Positions 1 through 6,935 of a DNA stretch of 9,919 nt are shown here, piece by piece. The stretch's first letter is position 1, and every line of letters starts with the position of its first letter. The stretch comes from Candidatus Eiseniibacteriota bacterium (GTDB taxonomy: Bacteria; Eisenbacteria; RBG-16-71-46): contig JAHFBX010000079.1 in NCBI GenBank assembly GCA_023249815.1, positions 1 through 9,919 on the forward strand. Reading direction: 5' to 3'. The notes beneath the pieces are model-generated. The model was not told where the DNA came from, made no database searches, and saw nothing but the letters and a program-made list of their open reading frames with translations. Both the position numbers and the translations under genes were made by a program.

Positions 1-5
1 CCGAC

Positions 6-1193
6 ATGGCCCGCTTCACCGGTGTGGACTTCTACGAGATCGACTCCCTGCTCCAGGAGGACGAGATCCAGATCCGCGAGCACGTCCGCGGCTGGGTCGA
101 GGAACGATTCCTCCCGCTGATCGAGGAGGCGTACGAGAAGGCCTACTTCCCGAAGGAGATCATCCCGGAGGTGGCCGGAATGGGGCTGCTCGGCGCCTCG
201 CTGCCAGAGAAGTACGGCTGCGCCGGCGTCTCGGCCACGGCCTACGGCCTCGCCATGCAGGAGCTCGAGCGCGGGGATTCCGGACTGCGCTCGTTCGCGT
301 CGGTGCAGGGCTCGCTCGTCATGTATCCGATCTACGCCTATGGCTCGGAAGCGCAGCGGATGAAATACCTGCCGAAGATGGCGAAGGGCGAGCTGATCGG
401 CTGCTTCGGACTGACCGAGCCGGACTTCGGCTCCGACCCGGGCGGGATGATCACGCGCGCGGAGAAGGCCGCCGGCGGCTACGTCCTGAACGGCGCCAAG
501 ATGTGGATCACGAACGGCACCGTCGCGGACGTCGCGATCGTATGGGCCAAGTTGAAGAGCGCGGAGAAGGGCCGTGAAGTGATCCGCGGCTTCATCGTGG
601 ACACCAAGACGAAGGGGTTCTCCGCCCCCGAACAGAAGCGCAAGCATTCGCTGCGCGCTTCGGTGACGAGCGAACTCATCCTGCAGGATGTGCTCGTGCC
701 CGAGGACTCGATCCTGCCGAACGTCGAGGGGCTCAAGGGCCCGCTCGGCTGCCTGTCGCAGGCGCGTTTCGGAATCGCATTCGGCGTCGTCGGCGCGGCG
801 ATGGCGTGCTTCCATTCCGCTGCGGAGTACTCGAAGAGCCGCATCATGTTCGGCAAGCCCATCGGCCAGTACCAGCTCGTTCAGGCCAAGCTCGCCGAGA
901 TGCTCACCGAGATCACGAAGGCGCAGCTCCTGTGCGTGCAGCTCGGCCGCATGAAGGAGCGTGGCACCGTCACGGCCGCGCAGGTCTCGCTCGCGAAGCG
1001 CAACAACTGCGAGATCGCGCTGCGCATCGCGCGCGAGGCCCGCGATGTGCTCGGCGCGAACGGCATCACCGCTGAGTACCCGGTGATGCGCCACATGTGC
1101 AACCTGGAATCCGTGTTCACGTACGAGGGCACGCACAACATCCACACGCTCGTACTGGGCGAAGCGGTCACGGGGCTGCCCGCCTACCGCTGA
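6..1193 (+). CDS. gcdH: Glutaryl-CoA dehydrogenase-like acyl-CoA dehydrogenase
   Basis: This is a cytoplasmic FAD flavoenzyme of the acyl-CoA dehydrogenase family, most like glutaryl-CoA dehydrogenase. That enzyme oxidises and decarboxylates glutaryl-CoA to crotonyl-CoA in lysine, tryptophan and glutarate breakdown. The 395 residues match the usual length and three-domain order: N-terminal helices (about 17-128), a middle beta domain with the flavin-contacting CFGLTEP stretch (133-139), and C-terminal helices from about 250. The catalytic base is Glu374 in TYEGTHNIH. Residues corresponding to the human glutarate-binding set are present: Glu88, Arg95, Ser96, Ser99, Thr169 and Tyr373. These favour glutaryl-CoA over simple acyl-CoA substrates. 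Only five bases precede the ATG, so a ribosome binding site cannot be seen, and the frame is open to the window edge. The ATG at 6 fits the family's N-terminus. No other glutarate-pathway gene is nearby. Whether it decarboxylates cannot be proved from sequence alone. Confidence 0.92.
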   Translation: MARFTGVDFYEIDSLLQEDEIQIREHVRGWVEERFLPLIEEAYEKAYFPKEIIPEVAGMGLLGASLPEKYGCAGVSATAYGLAMQELERGDSGLRSFASVQGSLVMYPIYAYGSEAQRMKYLPKMAKGELIGCFGLTEPDFGSDPGGMITRAEKAAGGYVLNGAKMWITNGTVADVAIVWAKLKSAEKGREVIRGFIVDTKTKGFSAPEQKRKHSLRASVTSELILQDVLVPEDSILPNVEGLKGPLGCLSQARFGIAFGVVGAAMACFHSAAEYSKSRIMFGKPIGQYQLVQAKLAEMLTEITKAQLLCVQLGRMKERGTVTAAQVSLAKRNNCEIALRIAREARDVLGANGITAEYPVMRHMCNLESVFTYEGTHNIHTLVLGEAVTGLPAYR

Positions 1194-1215
1194 CCGTCTC
1201 CTAGAAGTCACGCGA

Positions 1216-1244
1216 AAGACCACGGCCAATCGGGTGTGGTCCTT
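1216..1244 (+). terminator. Possible weak terminator hairpin after gcdH
   Basis: GACCAC (1218-1223) pairs with GTGGTC (1236-1241). A G-T pair and two C-G pairs can extend the stem inwards, and AA/TT can pair outside a one-base bulge. It begins 22 bases after the gcdH stop codon, where a terminator would be expected. The run of T after it is poor (CCTTGTGCTT), so it may be a weak or Rho-assisted terminator, or chance. The rest of the 1194-1369 gap must hold the promoter of the next operon, but I could not pick out a convincing one. Confidence 0.3.
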
Positions 1245-1369
1245 GTGCTTGGGGGCGCTGGCTTTGGCCGCGAACGGGCGGGCGAGAGTTGGGATTCAGC
1301 CCTCATCCCACGGGGCCGATACCGCCGGAGTCCACCCTTCCGACGGTTCCATCGCCCAGAGAAGCCGCG

Positions 1370-2026
1370 ATGCACGCGATCACCGCTGGCGTCCTCGCAT
1401 TGTGCGTTGCCGCCCCCACGTCTGCTGGATCCATCGCCGGGCACGTGAGCCTGTCGGCGGTGCGTGGCGTGGACGTGAGCTTCCGGCCGTATGCGGGCCG
1501 CGCCTCGAGCCTGCCCTCGCCGGCACGCCCTGCGCGGGGTCGCATCACCGACGCCATCGTTTACGTGGAGGCGGCGCCTGCCGGCGCGCTGCTGGCGGCC
1601 GCCACCCACGGGACACCGGAGCTGGCCCAGCGCGGTCAGGCGTTCCAGCCACGAGTGATCGTGGTGCCGGTTGGAGGCATGGTCACGTTCCCCAACTTCG
1701 ACCCCGTTTATCACAACGTGTTCAGTGTCTCCCCCGTGCGACGCTTCGATCTCGGCAAGTACCCCCGCGGCCAATCGCGCGTGGTGACGTTCACGCGGCC
1801 GGGGGTCGTGAACGTGTTCTGCGACATCCACGCCGACATGGCCGCGTTCATCCTGGTGACGCCGACCGCGGCGTGGACGCGCGCGACGAATGACGGGCGA
1901 TTCGAGCTGTCGGGGTTGCCCGCCGGCCACTATCGCGTGAGCTGGTGGCACCCGGACCTGCCGGGTGGCGGCACCGACGTGGACGTGCCGGCCGAGGGTG
2001 CCGTGTCCCTGGACGTGGAACTGTGA
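1370..2026 (+). CDS. Secreted amicyanin-like cupredoxin with C-terminal carboxypeptidase-regulatory-like domain
   Basis: This is a predicted periplasmic blue-copper-type protein of 218 residues. A short signal peptide (1-19, cleavage after TSA) has little positive charge in its n-region. The cupredoxin domain spans about 90-163. It carries a full type-1 copper ligand set: His115 in YHNVF, then Cys151, His154 and Met157 in FCDIHADM. The Cys-x2-His-x2-Met spacing is that of amicyanin. Residues 172-218 (DGRFELSGLPAGHYRV and onward) form a small beta-sandwich like the carboxypeptidase regulatory domain. Such proteins are often labelled methylamine utilization protein, but no methylamine dehydrogenase gene is present, so that name should not be taken as function. 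The start was chosen at the ATG at 1370, which has AGAGAAG (1358-1364) five bases upstream; an earlier in-frame ATG at 1289 would put 27 non-signal residues in front. Its stop overlaps the next gene's start. Electron carrier, copper chaperone and sensor ligand are all possible roles. Confidence 0.85.
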   Translation: MHAITAGVLALCVAAPTSAGSIAGHVSLSAVRGVDVSFRPYAGRASSLPSPARPARGRITDAIVYVEAAPAGALLAAATHGTPELAQRGQAFQPRVIVVPVGGMVTFPNFDPVYHNVFSVSPVRRFDLGKYPRGQSRVVTFTRPGVVNVFCDIHADMAAFILVTPTAAWTRATNDGRFELSGLPAGHYRVSWWHPDLPGGGTDVDVPAEGAVSLDVEL

Positions 2027-3831
2027 AGCCGCGGCTCGGGCTCCGCTGGAAGATCCTCACACTCACGACGCTGCCGCTGCTCGCGCTGGCCGCGGCGACG
2101 CTCGTGCTCGTGGACCGGGGTGTCTCGCGCCGGAGCGAGGAGGCGCTCGCCGAGGACCTGCGGCGTGCTTCCGGCGTGTTCGAGAACATGCTCTCCGCCA
2201 CGGCGGCCGAACTGGACGTGGCCGGCGCAGTGATCGTCCGAGATCCACGCTTCTTCTCGGTGCTGGCACTGCCGCACGGTCACAACGACCCGGACTACCG
2301 CGCCACCGTCGCGGGCGTGGCCCAGGACTTCCATCACCTTGCCCAGCCTGACGTGTTCGAGGTCGTGGACCAGCGCGGCGAACTCATCTCGAGCGTGGGC
2401 CGCATCCGGGTGCAGGTGGCGGCGCGCGAGTCCTTCATGCCCTCGGTCCTGGCCGGGCGGAGCGAGCGCCGCGCCATCGCACAGCGCGGTAGCCACGTGC
2501 TGCTCGTCGCGACGCCAGTGGTCGCGGATGGGCGCGTGGTGGGCGCGCTGCTCCTCGGGCACGAGGTCTCGGGCGCGCTCGCGGCACGCTTGCGCGAACT
2601 CACGAACAGCGAGGTCTCGTTCATCTACGACCAGCACATCACGCGCACCACGCTGACGGCCGACTGGGATCGCGTCGTGGCGCACGCGGTCGCCCTGAGC
2701 ATGGACCCGGAGACGGACCGGCCCGTGCGAAATGGCGGATGGATCGCGTACGCGCGCCCGCTGCCCATGGCCGCCGAGGGCACCCGACAGGTGTACGTGC
2801 TGCAGAGGTCCCTCGGGGCCGAGATGGCGTTCCTGCACTCGGTGCGCGCCCACCTGGTGGAGCTGGGCCTGCTGCTGCTGGCCGCCGTGGCGCTCGCCGC
2901 GTTCTTCATCGCCCGGCACGTCACGAGCCCGATCCGGCAGCTCGTCTCCGCGGCCTCCGCCATGGAGCAGGGCGAGTGGGACGTGCCCATCGATCGTGGA
3001 CGCACCGACGAGATCGGCTATCTCGCCACGCGGTTCGATGACATGCGCCAGCGCCAGCGCACGTTCGTGCGAAGCCTGCAGGAGGTGGCGCGGGCCAAGA
3101 GCGAGTTCATCTCGGTGGCTTCGCACGAGCTGCGCACGCCGATCAGCATCGTTCGCGGCTGGGAGGACTTGTTGCGCTCCGGTCTCGTCAAGCAAGGGAC
3201 CCCGAAGTACGTCGAAGGCCTGGACGCCATCGCGCGGGCGTGCGTCGCGCTCGAGAAGATCGCCGTCTCCGCGACACACATGACGCAGGTGGACGATGGC
3301 GAGACCGTTCCCGCCCCCACCATGACCGAGGTGGAGCCGCTGCTTCGCGAGGCGGTCCAGGGGGCGGCGGCCGCCGCGCCAGAGCGCCGCGTCACCCTGT
3401 CGCTGGAAGTTCATCCCGCGGCGCGAACGGCAATCATCGACCGCGCGCTGGTCATCCAGGCCGTGGATGCGCTCGTGCGAAACGGCATCCGGTTCACGCC
3501 TGACGGCGGCTCGGTCGTGGTGCATGCGACCGAACAGGCGGAGGACCTGGTTCTCGAAGTCAGGGACACGGGGATCGGACTCTCCGCCGAGGCGCGGCTG
3601 CGACTGTTCGACGAGGCCTACGTGCAGCGCGACTCCCGGCATCACCGCAGCGCGCGCGGGCTCGAGTTCAACGTCGCCGGTCTCGGCTTTGGCCTGCTGC
3701 TCGCGCGCCGAGTCGTCGAGGCGCACGGCGGCAGCATGCAGGTGGATGGCGAGGAGGGTCGCGGCAGCGTATTCATGCTGCGCTTCCCGGGTGCCGTGCC
3801 GATGTCGGAACCCGACCGGAAGGCCGCATGA
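2023..3831 (+). CDS. Membrane sensor histidine kinase (Cache-like periplasmic sensor, HAMP, HisKA, HATPase)
   Basis: A 602-residue inner-membrane sensor kinase. The first transmembrane helix lies at about 10-30. A periplasmic region of about 245 residues follows, with Cache-like signatures (VFEVVDQRGELISSVGR, and a later stretch ending GRVVGALLLGHE). The second helix starts at about 278, with a HAMP linker at about 297-350. The dimerisation domain has phospho-acceptor His368 in SHELRTPISI. The ATP-binding domain has Asn487 (N box), DTGIG at 515-519 (G1) and GLGFG at 553-557 (G2), so the kinase looks catalytically complete. The start is the GTG at 2023, which overlaps the upstream TGA in GTGA; this implies translational coupling. 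An ATG at 1945 lies inside the cupredoxin gene and would add 26 unlikely residues. No receiver domain is fused or adjacent, so its partner is unknown. The sensor faces the compartment where the co-encoded cupredoxin should reside. Confidence 0.88.
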   Translation: MKPRLGLRWKILTLTTLPLLALAAATLVLVDRGVSRRSEEALAEDLRRASGVFENMLSATAAELDVAGAVIVRDPRFFSVLALPHGHNDPDYRATVAGVAQDFHHLAQPDVFEVVDQRGELISSVGRIRVQVAARESFMPSVLAGRSERRAIAQRGSHVLLVATPVVADGRVVGALLLGHEVSGALAARLRELTNSEVSFIYDQHITRTTLTADWDRVVAHAVALSMDPETDRPVRNGGWIAYARPLPMAAEGTRQVYVLQRSLGAEMAFLHSVRAHLVELGLLLLAAVALAAFFIARHVTSPIRQLVSAASAMEQGEWDVPIDRGRTDEIGYLATRFDDMRQRQRTFVRSLQEVARAKSEFISVASHELRTPISIVRGWEDLLRSGLVKQGTPKYVEGLDAIARACVALEKIAVSATHMTQVDDGETVPAPTMTEVEPLLREAVQGAAAAAPERRVTLSLEVHPAARTAIIDRALVIQAVDALVRNGIRFTPDGGSVVVHATEQAEDLVLEVRDTGIGLSAEARLRLFDEAYVQRDSRHHRSARGLEFNVAGLGFGLLLARRVVEAHGGSMQVDGEEGRGSVFMLRFPGAVPMSEPDRKAA

Positions 3832-4985
3832 ACCGGGCTCGGGTGGCGTTCGTTACGCTCGCCATGCTCGCGTTCGCTACTCACGTGCATGCCGAGGCGC
3901 AGTGGAAGGCGCACGGGATCCTGGACCTGGGACTCGTCTCCTCGATCGAGGGGCGCGAACTCAACCGGCTCACGATCGGGGACTCCAACTTCGACCCCTA
4001 TCGCGTACGTCTGTTCCTCGACGCTCGCGTCGCGCCGGGGCTCGAACTGCACGTGCAGTCGATCCTCCACGAGGGCGCGTGGGGCCTGCGCGCGGACGGC
4101 GCCTACGCGATGTGGACTCCGTGGGAGGGACGCGACCTGTCGCTCGAGGCCGGGAAGATCCCGTGGCCGATCGGCACGTACGCGCCGCGAGCGTACTCGG
4201 ACCGCAACTGGCTCGTGGGCACGCCCCTCCTCTACCAGTACCGCACGGCGCTGCCCTGGGCGGAGCTCGTGACCAACACCGACGATCTGGTCGCGAACGC
4301 CGGCATCGCGCAGCTCGACCAGGAGGCCACGTTCCTGCCCGTGGTGGACGAACGCTGGTGGGACACCGGCGCGGCGTGCCTCGCCTCGTTCGCGCCCTGG
4401 GAATTCGCCGCAGGGATCGTCCAGGGTTCGCCCTCCTGGCCCACACCGGGCACCGACAACACGCCCGGGAGCAGCGTGCTCGGGCGCATCGGCGTCGTGC
4501 CGGTCGCGGGCGTGCGCGCAGGCGTGTCGGCAGCCGACGGCACGTGGATGCCCGAGTTCGTGAGCTATGGCCTGCCCACCGGCCGCGACGTTCGCGACTA
4601 CCACGAGTCCACGCTCATGGCGGACCTCGAGCTGGCGCGCGGGCCATTCGAGGCTCGCGGCGAGTACGCGTTCCGGCGCTGGCAGACGGCGTACACCGGT
4701 GACCTCCGCGTGCGGGCCGGCTACGCCGAGGCGCGCTGGACGCACTCGTCGGGTGCCTGGCTCGCGCTTCGCGGAGAAGCGATGCGATTCTCGGACGTCG
4801 CCACGACCACGGCGGCGTCGCGACCGTGGGACGATCCCGTGGATCGCTGGGAAGGTGTCGTCGGCTACCGTGTGACTCACGAAGTGCGCGCCAAGGCCGG
4901 AGTGCAGCGCACCGTTCGCCAGCCTTTTGGCGCCGGGCGCGAGCGCACCGACCTCCTGTTCGCAGGGCTCGGCATCCAGTTTTAG
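3828..4985 (+). CDS. Outer-membrane beta-barrel, porin-like protein
   Basis: This 385-residue protein has a clear signal peptide (1-22: basic NRAR, hydrophobic core, cleavage after VHA). After it come alternating polar/hydrophobic segments rich in Trp, Tyr and Gly, typical of transmembrane beta strands. The last residues are LGIQF, ending in the C-terminal aromatic that marks many outer-membrane barrels for BAM assembly. Length fits a porin of roughly 16 strands. I cannot assign a known porin class or substrate. Its ATG overlaps the kinase stop in ATGA, so it is the third gene of the cupredoxin operon and is probably translated by coupling. That position suggests it admits or exports whatever the cupredoxin and kinase handle. 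A non-channel barrel role cannot be excluded. Confidence 0.75.
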   Translation: MNRARVAFVTLAMLAFATHVHAEAQWKAHGILDLGLVSSIEGRELNRLTIGDSNFDPYRVRLFLDARVAPGLELHVQSILHEGAWGLRADGAYAMWTPWEGRDLSLEAGKIPWPIGTYAPRAYSDRNWLVGTPLLYQYRTALPWAELVTNTDDLVANAGIAQLDQEATFLPVVDERWWDTGAACLASFAPWEFAAGIVQGSPSWPTPGTDNTPGSSVLGRIGVVPVAGVRAGVSAADGTWMPEFVSYGLPTGRDVRDYHESTLMADLELARGPFEARGEYAFRRWQTAYTGDLRVRAGYAEARWTHSSGAWLALRGEAMRFSDVATTTAASRPWDDPVDRWEGVVGYRVTHEVRAKAGVQRTVRQPFGAGRERTDLLFAGLGIQF

Positions 4986-5030
4986 AGCCCTCGCTCGCTC
5001 TCGCGCGGCGCAGTCGGATACTGTGCGGTC

Positions 5031-5666
5031 ATGTCGCTCGCTCGCAAGCGCCGGGACTACCGGGGCGCGCCGCTCCTTGAATCTCGCGTGCCCGCCGATC
5101 CGCTGCTCCTGTTCCGGCGCTGGCTGGCGCTGGCGCTCGAACGCGGCGGCCCCGAACCCACCGCCATGACGCTCGCCACCGTGGACGCACGCGGACGGCC
5201 GCGGGCGCGCATGGTGCTGCTCCGCCACGTGACCGTGCAGGGCTACGCGTTCTTCACGAACCACTCGAGCGCCAAGGGATGCGAGCTGGCCGCGCATCCG
5301 GACGCGGCGCTCGTCCTGTGGTGGCCCGACCTCCACCGGCAGGTGCGCATCGAGGGCCGCGTTCGTACGGTGAGCGACCGCGCCGCCGACCAGTACTTCG
5401 CGTCGCGGCCGCGTGGCGCCCAGATCGGTGCTTGGGCATCGCCCCAGAGCGACGTGCTCCGTTCGCGCGCCGTGCTCGACGCGCGTCGCGCGCGGTTCGC
5501 GGCGCGCTTCGCCGGGCGCCCGGTGCCTCGCCCGCCGCATTGGGGTGGTTACGAGCTTCGGCCGCGCGTGATCGAGTTCTGGCAGGGCCGGCCGGACCGG
5601 CTGCACGACCGGCTTCGTTACTCGCGCACGTCCGGCGGCTGGCGCCGGGTGCGGCTCGCACCCTGA
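5031..5666 (+). CDS. pdxH: Pyridoxamine 5'-phosphate oxidase
   Basis: This cytoplasmic FMN enzyme oxidises pyridoxine or pyridoxamine 5'-phosphate to pyridoxal 5'-phosphate, the last step of vitamin B6 synthesis and salvage. The 211 residues align along the whole E. coli PdxH from DPLLLFRRWL onward. FMN-binding stretches are RARMVLLRH (58-66) and FFTN (74-77). The substrate region is YFASRPRGAQIGAW (122-135), and the C-terminal block is EFWQGRPDRLHDR (182-194) followed by the family-typical end RLAP. Tyr122, Arg126, Arg190 and His192 correspond to E. coli Tyr129, Arg133, Arg197 and His199. Two phosphate-site positions differ: E. coli Lys72 is Arg65, and Ser137 is Ala130. The ATG at 5031 has no visible Shine-Dalgarno. 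The 45-base gap from the barrel gene and the unrelated function suggest it is not part of that operon, though readthrough is possible. Confidence 0.95.
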   Translation: MSLARKRRDYRGAPLLESRVPADPLLLFRRWLALALERGGPEPTAMTLATVDARGRPRARMVLLRHVTVQGYAFFTNHSSAKGCELAAHPDAALVLWWPDLHRQVRIEGRVRTVSDRAADQYFASRPRGAQIGAWASPQSDVLRSRAVLDARRARFAARFAGRPVPRPPHWGGYELRPRVIEFWQGRPDRLHDRLRYSRTSGGWRRVRLAP

Positions 5667-5774
5667 GTGCCGCGCGCGGGGCTCACTGCCGGTCGCAACC
5701 GTCCATCCCCTGGTCTCGACCGTTCGTCGGGTCCCGCGTGGCGCCGCGACGGCGGATGGCCGCATGATGCTGGC

Positions 5775-6935
5775 ATGACTTCCGACTCCACCTCGTTCGC
5801 CCGGCACGCGGGGCTCTTGGGCTCGCTCGTGTTGGGGCCGCTCGTCTGGGCGGTGCCGTTCGCGTTGTTCTTCGGCACGCTCTACGGCGGCGGCTGGGGT
5901 GGCTACGGGACCGCGTACCTGATCGCGCTCGTGTTCGCGTTCGTGATTCGTGCCGCCACGTTGATCGCCGAGCGCGTGCTCGTGCCGAAGCTGCGCTCCC
6001 GCCCGGAGGGCAGCGTCGGGCACTGGCTGCCCGAGGCAGCCGTCTATTTCACGTCGTCCGTGAGTGCGTCGTTCGTCGCCGCCATGCTCGTGGACCGCTT
6101 CGTCGTGCGCGGCTTCTTGGGTTCGCCGCGCGCGTGGATCGTGTCCGGACTGTTCGCCGTGGTGTTCTCGTTGCTCGTGGGCGGCATCATCTACGCGCGC
6201 GTGTACTACCGCACCGCCGTCGCGCGGGCGGTGGCGCTCGAGCGTGTGCGCTCGGAGCTCGCGCGTGCCGAGCTTCGCGCGCTGCGCGCCCAGGTGAACC
6301 CGCATTTCCTGTTCAACACGCTCAACACCATCGCGGCGCTCATCAGCGAGAATCCCGCGGCGGCCGAAGACGTGGTGACTCGCCTCGCCGACGTGTTCCG
6401 CCACGCGCTCACCGCGAGCGGCCGCGAGCACACGCGGCTCGCCGAGGAACTCGAGTTCCTGCGCAGCTGGCTCGCGATCGAGCGCGTGCGCTTCGGCGAC
6501 CGGCTCCGGGTCGTGGAAGACATCGAGCCCGGGCTGGACGACGTCCCGGTGCCGGGCCTGCTGTTCCAGCCCATCCTCGAGAACGCCGTGCGCTACGCCG
6601 TGGCGCCGCGCAGCGAGGGCGCCACGCTGACGCTGCGCGTGCGCCGTGACCCTTCCGGCCGCGGGCTCACCGCGGAGTTCGCCGACGACGGCCCCGGGTT
6701 CGTGCCCGGCGCGCGCCCGAGCGGACACGGAGTCGGGCTGGACTCGGTGCGCGAGCGGCTGCGATTGGGTGGCGCGGGGCACGGCTTCTCGCTCGAGACG
6801 GCGCCGGGCAAGGGCACGCGCGTGCTCATCACGCTACCGCTGGAGCCGGCGAGCCTCGGAGCTCCGGTGGTGTTGCCCGCAGCCAAAGACCCGTGTGTCG
6901 CGGCGCGGCTGCCTGCGTCGGAGGCTGGCGCGTGA
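5775..6935 (+). CDS. LytS/YehU-type sensor histidine kinase
   Basis: A 386-residue inner-membrane kinase of the LytS/AlgZ/YehU class. About four transmembrane helices occupy residues 17-36, 44-64, 86-107 and 119-140, with no sizeable periplasmic domain. A short coiled coil (about 150-172) leads to the His_kinase motif QVNPHFLFNTLN (173-184), with phospho-acceptor His177. The ATPase domain has the N-box Asn270 in PILENAVRYA, DDGPG (304-308), and the G2 loop GHGVGLDSV (317-325). A tail of about 30 residues rich in Ala and Pro follows the catalytic core. The start was set at the ATG at 5775. It lacks a clear ribosome binding site, but a GTG at 5667, directly after the pdxH stop, would add 36 residues unlike a membrane N-terminus. 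The stop overlaps the response regulator start, so the pair is one operon. The stimulus is unknown. Confidence 0.9.
   Translation: MTSDSTSFARHAGLLGSLVLGPLVWAVPFALFFGTLYGGGWGGYGTAYLIALVFAFVIRAATLIAERVLVPKLRSRPEGSVGHWLPEAAVYFTSSVSASFVAAMLVDRFVVRGFLGSPRAWIVSGLFAVVFSLLVGGIIYARVYYRTAVARAVALERVRSELARAELRALRAQVNPHFLFNTLNTIAALISENPAAAEDVVTRLADVFRHALTASGREHTRLAEELEFLRSWLAIERVRFGDRLRVVEDIEPGLDDVPVPGLLFQPILENAVRYAVAPRSEGATLTLRVRRDPSGRGLTAEFADDGPGFVPGARPSGHGVGLDSVRERLRLGGAGHGFSLETAPGKGTRVLITLPLEPASLGAPVVLPAAKDPCVAARLPASEAGA
6920..6924 (+). promoter_or_regulatory. Ribosome binding site of the LytTR regulator
   Basis: GGAGG lies inside the 3' end of the LytS-type kinase gene, seven bases before the GTG at 6932. 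It settles the start of the response regulator at that GTG rather than at the in-frame ATG at 6893, which has no such site. Confidence 0.8.

Noticed and set aside
1264..1297. TTGGCC and GGATTC as a promoter for the cupredoxin operon
   Set aside because: The spacing of 22 bases is too long for a standard sigma-70-type promoter and both boxes match poorly.
1930..3726. A 598-codon open frame on the minus strand
   Set aside because: It is antisense to the sensor kinase, whose motifs are complete; its product is low-complexity and His/Arg-rich with no recognisable fold.
3467..4702. A 411-codon plus-strand frame spanning the kinase/barrel junction
   Set aside because: It is an out-of-frame shadow: the real kinase and barrel frames carry clear motifs and a signal peptide, and this one is Arg/Ser/Gly-rich noise.
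4984..5001. AGAGC...GCTCT inverted repeat after the barrel gene
   Set aside because: It is only five base pairs within a CTCG-repeating stretch, with no T tract; too weak to call a terminator.
3642..6782. A 1046-codon open frame on the minus strand
   Set aside because: It lies opposite four well-supported genes, is rich in Arg/Ala/His/Glu with no domain, and is the kind of long antisense frame that GC-rich coding DNA produces.
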